Assembly: GCA_944324405.1 (NCBI GenBank)
Contig: CALUWF010000010.1
Coordinates: 1 to 46,450 of the forward strand
Direction of reading: 5' to 3'
Length of the DNA stretch: 46,450 bases
Source: Candidatus Gastranaerophilales bacterium
Lineage (GTDB): Bacteria > Cyanobacteriota > Vampirovibrionia > Gastranaerophilales > Gastranaerophilaceae
The translations under genes and the position numbers were made by a program. The notes under the pieces were generated by a model. The model made no database searches and was not told the DNA's origin. It saw only the letters and a list, made by a program, of their open reading frames with translations. Position 1 is the first letter of the stretch. Every line of letters starts with the position of its first letter. Below are positions 1 through 7,839 of the stretch, piece by piece.

Positions 1-73
1 TGCGTCTGATGCGATTCGAACGCATGACCTATCCCTTAAAAGGGGAGTGCTCTACCTGCTGAGCTACAGACGC
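1..73 (-). tRNA. tRNA-Lys (anticodon UUU)
   Basis: Read on the minus strand, the 7-bp acceptor stem GCGTCTG/CAGACGC closes a standard cloverleaf. The D-arm is GCTC-AGCAGGTA-GAGC, the anticodon loop is CTTTTAA (anticodon TTT) and the T-arm is ATGCG-TTCGAAT-CGCAT. Position 1 is the discriminator base A, so whether CCA is encoded lies outside the window. The outer pair of the anticodon stem is mismatched; the rest pairs well. Lys identity follows from the anticodon. Confidence 0.95.
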
Positions 74-103
74 AAACCTAAACTTTATTCAATTGTCATA
101 TCT

Positions 104-177
104 ATAGCTCAGCAGGTAGTTTGTGCGGACTCGCCGCTAACCTCGCTGCGCTCGTTTACTTGAGCTACAGACGCAAA
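104..177. repeat. tRNA-Lys-derived fragments flanking a GC-rich segment
   Basis: Bases 161-177 repeat bases 60-76 (the 5' end of tRNA-Lys plus its leader) exactly and in the same orientation. Bases 105-119 are an inverted copy of the tRNA D-arm at 52-66. Between the two pieces lies about 40 bases of unusually GC-rich DNA (121-155 is about two thirds G+C in an AT-rich genome). The segment is bounded by the 7-base inverted repeat TAGCTCA (105-111) / TGAGCTA (161-167). No complete second tRNA can be folded. It looks like a broken tRNA copy or a small palindromic element inserted next to the tRNA; what it does is unknown. Confidence 0.6.
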
Positions 178-327
178 TACAATTGCTTAATCAATATAAC
201 AAGAACAAAGTTTTGCGTCAAATACTTTTTTAAAATTATAAACTGCCATGTTGTACTCGCCAGGAAGATGTATTTAAAAACCGAATATTTATATAATATT
301 AATCTTATATACAAGAAAGGGAACAAC

Positions 328-939
328 ATGAAAAAAACTTTATTAATGCTTGCAATCACAGTATTCTTTGCAAATTGTACATTTGCAGCCCCATGCGACA
401 TCACAAAACCGTATAACACAAAACAAGACTGTCAGAACTGTAAACAATACAACACACCGGACGGTTGTGAGAAAAAAGACTGCAACAGCTGCAAAAAAAC
501 AACAAACACGGTTGCCCAAAATAATGAGTGCTTTTTTGATAATCAATTTTCACAAATGAAAAAAATCCTATGCCTGAGTCCGCAGCAAGAATCTGCAATA
601 AACTGTATTTACGACAAATATAAAAACCAAATGCAAATTTTACATGACCAGGCACAGTGCAGACAAGAGAAACTCTGCAAAATGATTAATGATTGTGCCT
701 CAAATTCCGACATAAGAGCACAAAGAGACGAACTTAAAGAAATCAGAGACGAAGCAAAGGAACAATATAAGTGTTTCTCTAAAGAAATAAAGGCGCAACT
801 TTGCTCAGACCAGGTAAAATGTTTCAAAAAATTTAACCGCATGGAAAAAAAGAAAATGAAAAAACTTGTAAAATATTGTATGCAGCCTCATTTCCCGTGT
901 GATTGCGGATGCAAAATGTACAGCGCCTGCGGCAAATAA
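328..939 (+). CDS. Cysteine-rich secreted protein, Spy/CpxP-like
   Basis: This is a 203-residue exported protein. The ATG at 328 follows an SD (AAGAAAGGGA) and opens a classic signal peptide (MKK, hydrophobic core, cleavage after TFA). The reading frame stays open upstream to 121, but nothing supports that extension. The mature part has about 20 cysteines, many in CxxC or CxC pairs (DCQNC, DCNSC, CDCGC). The middle is charged and helical. A segment LSPQQ and a later LCSDQ, each followed by helix, resemble the two LTxxQ motifs of the Spy/CpxP/ZraP periplasmic chaperone and metal-sensing fold. A TATAAT at 292-297 could be its -10 box. The Spy-like assignment is tentative; metal binding or disulfide chemistry is inferred only from the cysteine content. 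Confidence 0.75.
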   Translation: MKKTLLMLAITVFFANCTFAAPCDITKPYNTKQDCQNCKQYNTPDGCEKKDCNSCKKTTNTVAQNNECFFDNQFSQMKKILCLSPQQESAINCIYDKYKNQMQILHDQAQCRQEKLCKMINDCASNSDIRAQRDELKEIRDEAKEQYKCFSKEIKAQLCSDQVKCFKKFNRMEKKKMKKLVKYCMQPHFPCDCGCKMYSACGK

Positions 940-954
940 ATAAAATTTAAAAAA

Positions 955-981
955 AACCGCCCCACATTTATTGGGGCGGTT
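955..981. terminator. Bidirectional rho-independent terminator
   Basis: A 9-bp perfect stem AACCGCCCC/GGGGCGGTT has a 9-base loop. A run of A on its left side becomes a U-tract for minus-strand transcripts, so it ends valS well. A weaker T-rich tail on the right may also serve the plus-strand gene ending at 939. Confidence 0.85.
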
Positions 982-987
982 AATTTA

Positions 988-3600
988 TTATGATAATTTA
1001 CTTATCAGTTCGGATATTGTTGAAATTTCCGTCTTTATCTCCTTTGTGCGCGCCCTTGTCTGCTCAACCACTTCCTTTGGCGCCGAATTTACAAATTTTT
1101 CGTTATTTAATCTGGCATTGAGCGAGTTAAGCTCTGCTTCAAATTTCTGAATTTTCTTGTTTTGACGCTCGATTTCCTTATTAATATCAATTAAGCCCTC
1201 AAGCGGAACGATTATTTTTGTATCACCAACACTGCAATACGCACAGTGTTTTTCATCCTTTGAATTCTTTTCAAACTCAACATTTTCAACGCGCGCAAGA
1301 CGTTTTATGTAGGGGATAATTTTTGAAAACAAATCCTCATCCCCGTCGATTTTAATATTTATTTTTGAGCCTACCGGTATATTAAAATCCGCCCTTAGGT
1401 TTCTCAAAGACTTAATTGCCTCAAATACATTTTGCATTTGTTCGGACTCATATTCAAACTCAAATTCTTTATTATATACGGGAAAATCCGTTTTCATAAG
1501 GGCGGCTTCACTTTTTTCAACAGGCATTAACTGCCAGATTTTCTCCGTAATATGAGGCATAATGGGGTGCAGCAGTTTTAAAGACTGTTCAAGCACATAC
1601 GCCATAACGGCTTCATTTTTTTCAATTTTAGAAAGCTCGACATACCAGTCACAGTAATAATTCCAGAAGAAATCGTAAAGAATTGAGGCAACCTCGCCTA
1701 TTCTGTAGTTTTCAATATTTTCATTTACTTCTTTTATTACTTTGTTTAACTCATTTAAAATCCACCTGTCGGCAATTGAGAAGTCTTTAGGGTCAAGTTT
1801 TAAATCTTTACCCGACTTTGTTAAATTCATTAAAACAAAGCGTGAAGCATTCCAGATTTTATTTGCAAAATTTCTGCCGTACTCGAACCTTTCGTTTGAA
1901 AGCTTGATATCCTGTCCGCCGTACGTGCAGAGCGAAGTTAAAGTAAAGCGCATGGCATCACACCCGTACTTCTCAATAATTTCAACGGGGTCAATTGTGT
2001 TACCTTTTGACTTGGACATTTTTTGTCCGTTTTCATCTCTTATAAGCCCGTGGATATAAACGGTAGAAAACGGCGGAACTTTTGTAAATTCAAGCCCCAT
2101 TGTAATCATTCTTGCCACCCAGAAGAAAATAATGTCAAAACCTGTAACAAGCGTTGTTGTCGGGTAGAATTTTTTGTAATCATCAGAATTTGTATCAGGC
2201 CAGCCCATTGTTTCAAAAGGCCACAAGCCCGAAGAAAACCATGTGTCTAAAACGTCCGTATCCTGCCTGTAGTTATCGGGGTCAGGATTTTCAAGTGCTA
2301 CGACCATCTCGCCCGTTTTTTTATGGTAATAAGCGGGAATTTGATGTCCCCACCAGAGTTGGCGGGAAATACACCAGTCGCGTATATTTTCCATCCACAT
2401 TAAATAATTCTTTTCCCAGCGGGAAGGAACAAATTTTATTGAGCCGTCCTTAACCTTTTCAATTGCAGCTTTTGCCAGAGGCTCCATTTTAACAAACCAT
2501 TGCTCGGAAAGCAGAGGCTCGATTGTTGTATTGCAGCGCTGGCATTTTCCCACGGCATGCAGGTGATCGGTTATGCGCACCAGAACCTGATGGTCTTTTA
2601 GCATTCTTAAAGTTCTCTCGCGCGCGTCATATCTGTCCCTGCCGTGCAGTTCCGGATGAACCTCGCTGCATGCAATCATTCTGCCCTGTTCGTCAATTAC
2701 TTTAATTGATTTTAAACCGTGGCGCCTGCCGACTTCAAAGTCGTTGGGGTCATGGGCGGGAGTAATTTTAAGTGCGCCCGTACCGAAACTTTTATCAACG
2801 TATTCATCTGCAATAATAGGGATTTCACGTCCCGTCAGGGGAATTACGCATTTTTTGCCTATTAAATCCTTGTATTTGTAGTCATTCGGGTTAACGGCGA
2901 CCGCAACATCACCAAACATTGTTTCAGGACGGGTAGTTGCAATAACAATTGCACCCATTTCATCTTTCAGAGGGTATGAAATCTCCCATAATTTACCCTC
3001 TTCGTTTTCATACTGCGTTTCAATGTCAGAAATGGCACTCTGGCAGCGGGGGCACCAGTTTACAATATATGAACCCTTATAAATTAATCCTTTGTTGTAC
3101 AAATCCACAAAAACTTTTTTTACGGCGCGCGAGCAGCCTTCATCAAGTGTAAAACGGGCGCGCGACAGGTCAAAAGAGGCGCCGAGTTTTTTAAACTGGT
3201 TTAAAATTTTACTTTTGTGGTCATTTGCCCAGTCCCAGGTTATTTTGACAAATTCTTCACGCCCTATGTCATGGCGGCTTTTGCCTTCTTTTGCAAGTTG
3301 TTTTTCAACCACATTTTGAGTGGCAATTCCCGCATGGTCACACCCCGGGAGCCAGAGAGCTTCATAACCTCTCATCCTGTGGTATCTGGTTAAAATGTCT
3401 TGCAGGGTTCCGTCCAGAGCATGGCCCATATGTAAAACGCCCGTGACGTTTGGCGGAGGAATAACGATTGAATAAGGCTCTTTTTTCGACTTGGCGTCAG
3501 CCTTGAAACACTCGTTTGTTTCCCAAAACTTATAAATTTCTTCCTCAATCTTTCTTGCTTCATATGTCGTTGCCATGTTTTGGATTTGCAAATTGTCCAT
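988..3600 (-). CDS. valS: Valine--tRNA ligase
   Basis: Class I aminoacyl-tRNA synthetase that charges tRNA-Val, 870 residues (bacterial ValRS is usually 870-950). The HIGH-type motif HMGH lies at residues 57-60 after PPPNVTG. The connective editing domain spans roughly 200-340 and contains TTRPET at 222-227. KMSKS is at 527-531. The last about 75 residues are the charged coiled-coil arm typical of ValRS. The first ATG (3600) has a GAGGA SD, but the residue-9 Met (MATTYEA) matches the usual family start better, so the true start may be 24 bases in. It is a single gene with its own promoter and terminator. Confidence 0.97.
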   Translation of the reverse strand: MDNLQIQNMATTYEARKIEEEIYKFWETNECFKADAKSKKEPYSIVIPPPNVTGVLHMGHALDGTLQDILTRYHRMRGYEALWLPGCDHAGIATQNVVEKQLAKEGKSRHDIGREEFVKITWDWANDHKSKILNQFKKLGASFDLSRARFTLDEGCSRAVKKVFVDLYNKGLIYKGSYIVNWCPRCQSAISDIETQYENEEGKLWEISYPLKDEMGAIVIATTRPETMFGDVAVAVNPNDYKYKDLIGKKCVIPLTGREIPIIADEYVDKSFGTGALKITPAHDPNDFEVGRRHGLKSIKVIDEQGRMIACSEVHPELHGRDRYDARERTLRMLKDHQVLVRITDHLHAVGKCQRCNTTIEPLLSEQWFVKMEPLAKAAIEKVKDGSIKFVPSRWEKNYLMWMENIRDWCISRQLWWGHQIPAYYHKKTGEMVVALENPDPDNYRQDTDVLDTWFSSGLWPFETMGWPDTNSDDYKKFYPTTTLVTGFDIIFFWVARMITMGLEFTKVPPFSTVYIHGLIRDENGQKMSKSKGNTIDPVEIIEKYGCDAMRFTLTSLCTYGGQDIKLSNERFEYGRNFANKIWNASRFVLMNLTKSGKDLKLDPKDFSIADRWILNELNKVIKEVNENIENYRIGEVASILYDFFWNYYCDWYVELSKIEKNEAVMAYVLEQSLKLLHPIMPHITEKIWQLMPVEKSEAALMKTDFPVYNKEFEFEYESEQMQNVFEAIKSLRNLRADFNIPVGSKINIKIDGDEDLFSKIIPYIKRLARVENVEFEKNSKDEKHCAYCSVGDTKIIVPLEGLIDINKEIERQNKKIQKFEAELNSLNARLNNEKFVNSAPKEVVEQTRARTKEIKTEISTISELISKLS

Positions 3601-3611
3601 TTTATCCTCGA

Positions 3612-3640
3612 ATTATAACTACAACAATAATTTATCACAA
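3612..3640 (-). promoter_or_regulatory. Putative sigma-70 promoter for valS
   Basis: Read on the minus strand, TTGTGA is followed by a 17-base spacer and a perfect TATAAT. The -10 box ends only 11 bases before the first ATG of valS, so the transcript would start within a few bases of it. Consensus match only. Confidence 0.5.
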
Positions 3641-3698
3641 AAGTATTAGCCCATAAAGCGTATTATTTTTTAAACAATTATTGATTAATCTTTTTGTT

Positions 3699-5132
3699 AT
3701 GAAAAAAGTTATAATTATACTTTTTTTAATAATATTACACTTTGTCTTTCCGGGCATAATATTTTGCAAAGAAGAATATGCGGATAACGAAATAACTCTT
3801 CACAGCACTTTTAGCGACTGTTTAAAGGATGTAAATATAGAAAAAGAAGTCAATGATTATTTTTCGGAAGATGTGATTTACATTAATTTAAAAGAATGCA
3901 TTGAAATAGCGCTCTTATATAATTATTACCTTAAAAGCGCTGATTTTGACTATATAAGAAGCAATTGGGAATATAAAAATTCACTTACAAATTTTCTTTT
4001 TGACGTTGGTGCTACCGGCTATTCCGTTTACTATAGCGGCCAAGTTCTTGTCGGCGCGGCACTTGTCGATAAATTTCACGAACTCGCATTGTCAATTAAT
4101 TTACATGCAACACACCAACTCACAAGAGGGGGCGAACAGATTTTTGAAGCACTTTCAAAAAGGCATCTAAAATTTGCCCAAAGACATAATTTAAATTTTA
4201 CAAGAAACGAAGTACTGCTATATACCGCAAAATATTACTATGAACTTTTAAGGACAAAACTTAACATAGAAATTTACCAAAAAAACTACAAGGAACGTTG
4301 CGCACAGCTTGTACAGACTGAAAATCTTCTTATGGCTGGCCTTGGCACAAAATTTGACGTAATCCGCTCCAAAACAGAACTTGCACAGGCAAAACAAAAC
4401 CTTTTGGATGCAATGCAGGAATTTCGACTTGCACAAGCCCGCCTGGCAAACGTCATGGGTGTTGAAATTACAACGGGGCTTATGCCGATTGAGCTTGAGG
4501 CAAAAGAGTACATACTGACCGACGAAAGTAAAACAATAGATGATATGTATAATCTTGCCTGTTGTGCAAGGGAAGATATTAAAGAAATACGCTCCAAAAT
4601 AAAAGCGCTAAAGGAACAAAAAAAGATGATTTACACGCAATTTATCCCAAGACCAAGAGTAATTGCTCAACAACAATGGCAAGGAACGGCCGAAGCCGGA
4701 CTCGGCCCTGCCGTAATTGTAGGGGGGTATATAGATTGGAACGTAGGAGAAAATATGGGACTTGGCACAATTACCAATGCAAAAGCAAAGCAGGCAGAGA
4801 TTGATAAAAATATCGTGGATTTGGAACAATCACTAAGGGATATAAAAGAAAATATTTTAAAGGATTATTATGAGTCTAAAATATCAAAAGACAGGATAAA
4901 AATTTCAAAAGAACAAACGCAATACGCAACTCAAAGTGTCGAGCTTGCAGAATTAAGGCTTGATTCCGGCGAGGGGATTTTAATTGACGTAATCCAGGCG
5001 CAGACCTTTAAAACAAGAACCAGAATAGAGCTTGTAAATTCAATCATCCGCTACAACATTGCACAGGTACAAATACTCTTTGATGCGGGGATAATATCTA
5101 AAGACGGGATACTTAAAAATTACAGTCCGTAA
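3699..5132 (+). CDS. Outer-membrane efflux protein, TolC/OEP family
   Basis: A 477-residue exported protein of the OEP (TolC-like) family, which forms trimeric channels through the outer membrane for type I secretion or efflux. An N-terminal hydrophobic stretch (about residues 3-22) is a signal peptide. It is followed by two OEP-type repeats of long helices: the first about 50-270, with a segment LAQAKQNLLDAMQEF and ending in LANVMGVE, the second about 290-470. No inner-membrane partner (membrane-fusion protein, ABC or RND pump) is nearby, so the partner must be encoded elsewhere. The start is the ATG at 3699; an in-frame TTG at 3681 is also open, and neither has a clear SD. Substrate unknown. 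Confidence 0.85.
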   Translation: MKKVIIILFLIILHFVFPGIIFCKEEYADNEITLHSTFSDCLKDVNIEKEVNDYFSEDVIYINLKECIEIALLYNYYLKSADFDYIRSNWEYKNSLTNFLFDVGATGYSVYYSGQVLVGAALVDKFHELALSINLHATHQLTRGGEQIFEALSKRHLKFAQRHNLNFTRNEVLLYTAKYYYELLRTKLNIEIYQKNYKERCAQLVQTENLLMAGLGTKFDVIRSKTELAQAKQNLLDAMQEFRLAQARLANVMGVEITTGLMPIELEAKEYILTDESKTIDDMYNLACCAREDIKEIRSKIKALKEQKKMIYTQFIPRPRVIAQQQWQGTAEAGLGPAVIVGGYIDWNVGENMGLGTITNAKAKQAEIDKNIVDLEQSLRDIKENILKDYYESKISKDRIKISKEQTQYATQSVELAELRLDSGEGILIDVIQAQTFKTRTRIELVNSIIRYNIAQVQILFDAGIISKDGILKNYSP

Positions 5133-5235
5133 AGAAATGTAAACTTTTTAATAAATTGTAGCAAATACACTAATTTATGTGTTTTAAATAAGTACAAAAA
5201 GATACCTAACAACCCTAAATACATATTAACACTAT

Positions 5236-5268
5236 GCCTGCCTCCAAAAGCAGGCTTTTACTTTTTTG
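5236..5268 (+). terminator. Rho-independent terminator after the TolC-like gene
   Basis: The stem GCCTGC (5236-5241) pairs with GCAGGC (5250-5255) across an 8-base loop. TTTTACTTTTTTG follows, a good U-tract. It lies about 100 bases past the stop at 5132. Confidence 0.8.
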
Positions 5269-5303
5269 ATTTAATATTATATAATTTTAAAAAAGAGGTA
5301 ATA

Positions 5304-5804
5304 ATGGATAAATTTGCACTGACGAAATTGAGTTACGGAATGTATGCAATAGGAGCAAAAGACGCGCAAAAGCGATTTTGCGGCTGTATTGCAAATTCAC
5401 TTATGCAAATAACAGCCGAGCCTGCAACTGTTGCACTGAGCATAAATCACGACAATTATACAAATCAATGCATTAAAGATACAAAAGAATTCAGTGTAAA
5501 TATACTCCCTGAAAAAATAAATCCGCTTATAATAGGTACATTCGGCTTCAGAAGCGCAAGAGATATTGATAAATTTGCAAATATTAAATATAAGACAATA
5601 AATAATCTGCCCGTGTGCGAAGAGGCCTGCGCATATCTTATATGCAAACTCATAAATACCCTTGAAACAAATACACATACCATATTTTTGGCGTCGGTCG
5701 AAGATTGCGAAATTTTAAATGACAATGCGCCAATGAGCTATGCTTACTATCATAATGTCATAAAAGGTAAAAGCCCTAAAACTGCGCCGACATACGTCGG
5801 TTAA
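5304..5804 (+). CDS. Flavin reductase family protein (flavoredoxin-like)
   Basis: A 166-residue cytoplasmic flavin-binding protein. The whole length fits the Flavin_Reduct split-barrel domain: early GMYAIGAKD, then NSLMQITAEPATVALSI, then FSVNILPE, the order of FMN-binding elements in this family. The C-terminal tail (about 150-166, VIKGKSPKTAPTY) resembles the linker that joins this domain to a rubredoxin domain in high-molecular-weight rubredoxins of anaerobes, but the rubredoxin part is absent here. A strong SD (AAAGAGGT) precedes the ATG. Likely role: electron transfer from NAD(P)H or a protein donor to FMN in an anaerobe; the partner is unknown. Confidence 0.85.
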   Translation: MDKFALTKLSYGMYAIGAKDAQKRFCGCIANSLMQITAEPATVALSINHDNYTNQCIKDTKEFSVNILPEKINPLIIGTFGFRSARDIDKFANIKYKTINNLPVCEEACAYLICKLINTLETNTHTIFLASVEDCEILNDNAPMSYAYYHNVIKGKSPKTAPTYVG

Positions 5805-5814
5805 GCCTGCATTT

Positions 5815-6207
5815 TTAGGCTTTGTGTCTTAATTTTCTTATTATATTATTAAAATCGCGCTGCGAAATATCATATTTATTACAAATAAATTGCAGCGTCT
5901 GAAAGGCTAAATCCCAAAAATGCACAACCGGCATTTGTTTTGAATTGTAAACCCCGGCGTCATATATTGATTTATCGGGTTTATTTCCGCATAAAAAATC
6001 CAGCTTAACCCCCCAGCCTTTTGCGTATCTAACTTTTGAAAGGCAAATAGTATCCCCTTCGGTCATTTTTTTAATTTTATCCGTTGAAAGAAATTTTTCA
6101 TAGTCGCAAATTGCTTGATTTAGAGCGTTTTTTGCCTCCGGCGAAATTTTTTTATCATATAAATTAGCGTCAATCACAAGATTTGCACAAAAGTTAATAT
6201 CGTTCAT
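5815..6207 (-). CDS. Hypothetical protein, 130 residues
   Basis: I do not recognise this family. The product is soluble, with no signal peptide or membrane segment, and contains four cysteines. The C-terminal third (FICNKYDISQRDFNNIIRKL) is basic and helical and could be a short HTH-like or nucleic-acid-contacting end, but that is only a guess. The ATG follows AAAGG on the minus strand. It converges on the flavin reductase, 10 bases from its stop; the AAGCCT/AGGCTT hairpin across both ends is too weak to call a terminator with confidence. Confidence 0.7.
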   Translation of the reverse strand: MNDINFCANLVIDANLYDKKISPEAKNALNQAICDYEKFLSTDKIKKMTEGDTICLSKVRYAKGWGVKLDFLCGNKPDKSIYDAGVYNSKQMPVVHFWDLAFQTLQFICNKYDISQRDFNNIIRKLRHKA

Positions 6208-6372
6208 AAAGAGCCTTTCACTTATGTATAAAGCGCAAAAATATATTTTTTTGCAAGTAATGTAAAGTTATGTAACAAAATAAGTATATACTGAATTTAT
6301 AATTTTTATATTGTTTTTATATAAGTGTAGAGATTAAAAAAAGACGACAGATTATACAAAGGAGAACATATT

Positions 6373-6759
6373 ATGAGTCTTAGTGCAAGCGCAGGTCTAT
6401 TTTTAGCAGGCAAAACAAATGTCAGCCCTCAGGCTTTACAAAAAAATGCAGAAAGCAACGTATTTAATCAACCGGTACAAACAGAAAACAAAAAAGAAAT
6501 TTCAAACCCATTTGCACAACATGTCGAAGAAAACAAAAAACCGGTAAACCCGTTTGATCTATCGCAAAAAGAAATCCAGGAAAAAATGGCTGCACTCTCA
6601 GCCCCCTATAATCAAGGTGCAGAAGCAGCAGGAACCCTGGCATATAGAAGCGCAAGCCCGGAAGCAGCAGGAACACTTGCATACAGCACAAGCGGAGCCG
6701 AAGCTGCGGGAACTGTAGCATCAGCAGGCAGCGCTTCAAGCATGAGCTGTGTAGCATAA
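6373..6759 (+). CDS. Low-complexity protein with EAAGT repeats and two NPF motifs
   Basis: A 128-residue protein of unknown function with a strong SD (AAAGGAG, 6359-6365). Residues 1-20 are small and uncharged but are not a normal signal peptide. Residues 30-80 are polar and carry two NPF motifs (45-47 and 59-61). Residues 84-117 hold three copies of EAAGT(L/V)A at 84, 97 and 110, a strict 13-residue period. A lone cysteine lies three residues from the end. Composition (Ala, Ser, Gly, Gln) suggests a disordered or surface-exposed protein. A separate small membrane-protein gene follows 44 bases downstream, possibly co-transcribed. Confidence 0.75.
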   Translation: MSLSASAGLFLAGKTNVSPQALQKNAESNVFNQPVQTENKKEISNPFAQHVEENKKPVNPFDLSQKEIQEKMAALSAPYNQGAEAAGTLAYRSASPEAAGTLAYSTSGAEAAGTVASAGSASSMSCVA

Positions 6760-6803
6760 GTTTAAGTTAAATTCTCTTGTTTGAAATTTAAGGTGGCAAT
6801 AAA

Positions 6804-6947
6804 ATGAATGAAAATAAAATTACAAATTATCTGCTTTGTTCAATAGTTGTATTGACAACACTAATGTTCAGCTGGACTTTTATATACGTTAACCAAATAG
6901 CACTAAATTCTACAAATACACCTGTAGTATCCGCATTTGACGCATAA
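6804..6947 (+). CDS. 47-residue single-pass membrane microprotein
   Basis: A short ORF beginning MNENKITNYLL, with a strong SD (AAGGTGG, 7 bases before the ATG). The SD and spacer closely resemble those of the gene starting at 10957 on the other strand. Residues 8-30 form one hydrophobic membrane helix, and the last about 15 residues are polar (NSTNTPVVSAFDA). No family recognised. It ends just before a strong terminator, so it is probably the last gene of a two-gene unit with the repeat protein upstream. The call rests on the SD, membrane helix and position only. Confidence 0.6.
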   Translation: MNENKITNYLLCSIVVLTTLMFSWTFIYVNQIALNSTNTPVVSAFDA

Positions 6948-6964
6948 TTTAATCAATAAACATA

Positions 6965-7000
6965 AAAACACCCTCGTCAAGAACTCAACGAGGGTGTTTT
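6965..7000. terminator. Strong bidirectional terminator
   Basis: A 13-bp perfect stem AAAACACCCTCGT/ACGAGGGTGTTTT has a 10-base loop. A T-tract follows on the right and A-rich sequence lies on the left. It sits between convergent units and can end both the plus-strand genes at 6373-6947 and the minus-strand kor operon. Confidence 0.93.
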
Positions 7001-7016
7001 ATTTTTGCAAATTATT

Positions 7017-7274
7017 TTATGCTTTTTTATCCACTCTGATTGCATTATCAGGGCAAACAAGCTCGCATGTGCCGCAGGCAATGCATTCTTCCGGATTTGG
7101 TTCAACAGCCGGAGTTTGGTAAATACCGACTTCTTTTGACCAGTTTAAGCATTTTTTGGGGCATTTTACGATACAAAGACCGCACCCTTTGCAGTAATCA
7201 GTAAATAAATGCCAGTCTGCTTTGCCTTTTGCAACGTTATTAACCGTTACAGCTTTATGTTGAGTTGTTGTCAT
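7017..7274 (-). CDS. korD: 2-oxoacid:ferredoxin oxidoreductase, delta (ferredoxin) subunit
   Basis: An 85-residue ferredoxin-type subunit with two complete [4Fe-4S] motifs: CKGCGLCIVKCP and CIACGTCELVCP. It passes electrons from the thiamine-diphosphate catalytic core to free ferredoxin. Last gene of a four-gene operon; its ATG overlaps the stop of the gamma gene by one base (TAATG), which suggests translational coupling. Family and role are clear; which 2-oxoacid is used cannot be read from this subunit. Confidence 0.9.
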   Translation of the reverse strand: MTTTQHKAVTVNNVAKGKADWHLFTDYCKGCGLCIVKCPKKCLNWSKEVGIYQTPAVEPNPEECIACGTCELVCPDNAIRVDKKA

Positions 7275-7834
7275 TATACACCTGCTTTCTCTATTAGGCC
7301 CATACCCATTTCAAGAGCTTTGTAGTTAAGTTCTCTTAATTCGGGTTTTGCGTCAAATTTTTTGCCAAGAGCTTTTTCCATGGCGTTTTTAATATCGCTC
7401 AATTGCAGAACGTTTGTTGCACTCAGTAATACACCGAGAACAATGATGTTGAATACTCTTGCGCTCAACTGCTCGTTTGCAATTTTATTTGCTTCAACCG
7501 AAATAATGCTTTTAGCATTGCAAACAGGTTTTTTTGTACAAACGGATGAGTCGTAAATTACAGTTGAATTTTCGCTTACATAAGTTGTACATCTGTCAAT
7601 TGCACGGTCAGAGAGCATTATTACGATATCGCCTTTTGAAAATCTCGGCTCGCCGATTTTTTCATCCGCGATTTGACAGAAAGCAATTGAAACACCGCCC
7701 CTTTGTTCTACACCGAAGTTAGGGATGTAAAGAATTTCTTTACCTGCTTCATAGCCTGCTTCAACAAGGATTTTTGCAACACTTTGGACGCCCTGTCCGC
7801 CTTCACCTGCTAAAACTATTCTTGTTCTTGCCAT
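7274..7834 (-). CDS. korC: 2-oxoacid:ferredoxin oxidoreductase, gamma subunit
   Basis: A 186-residue protein of the POR gamma family. The N-terminal glycine motif (LAGEGGQGVQ, residues 8-17), the tyrosine-rich YIPNFGVEQRGG and the downstream VIMLSD region are family landmarks. In four-subunit enzymes this is a separate chain supporting the CoA- and thiamine-diphosphate-containing core. It lies 5 bases after the beta gene and overlaps the delta gene by one base. Confidence 0.92.
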   Translation of the reverse strand: MARTRIVLAGEGGQGVQSVAKILVEAGYEAGKEILYIPNFGVEQRGGVSIAFCQIADEKIGEPRFSKGDIVIMLSDRAIDRCTTYVSENSTVIYDSSVCTKKPVCNAKSIISVEANKIANEQLSARVFNIIVLGVLLSATNVLQLSDIKNAMEKALGKKFDAKPELRELNYKALEMGMGLIEKAGV

Positions 7835-7839
7835 AATTA

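Noticed and set aside
121-327. In-frame 5' extension of the cysteine-rich gene
   Set aside because: It runs through the tRNA-like repeat, has no SD, and would put a signal peptide in the middle of the protein. The ATG at 328 has a good SD.
5803-5822. AAGCCT/AGGCTT hairpin between convergent genes
   Set aside because: Only 6 bp with a T-rich loop and no clear U-tract; it overlaps both stop codons. Too weak to list as a terminator.
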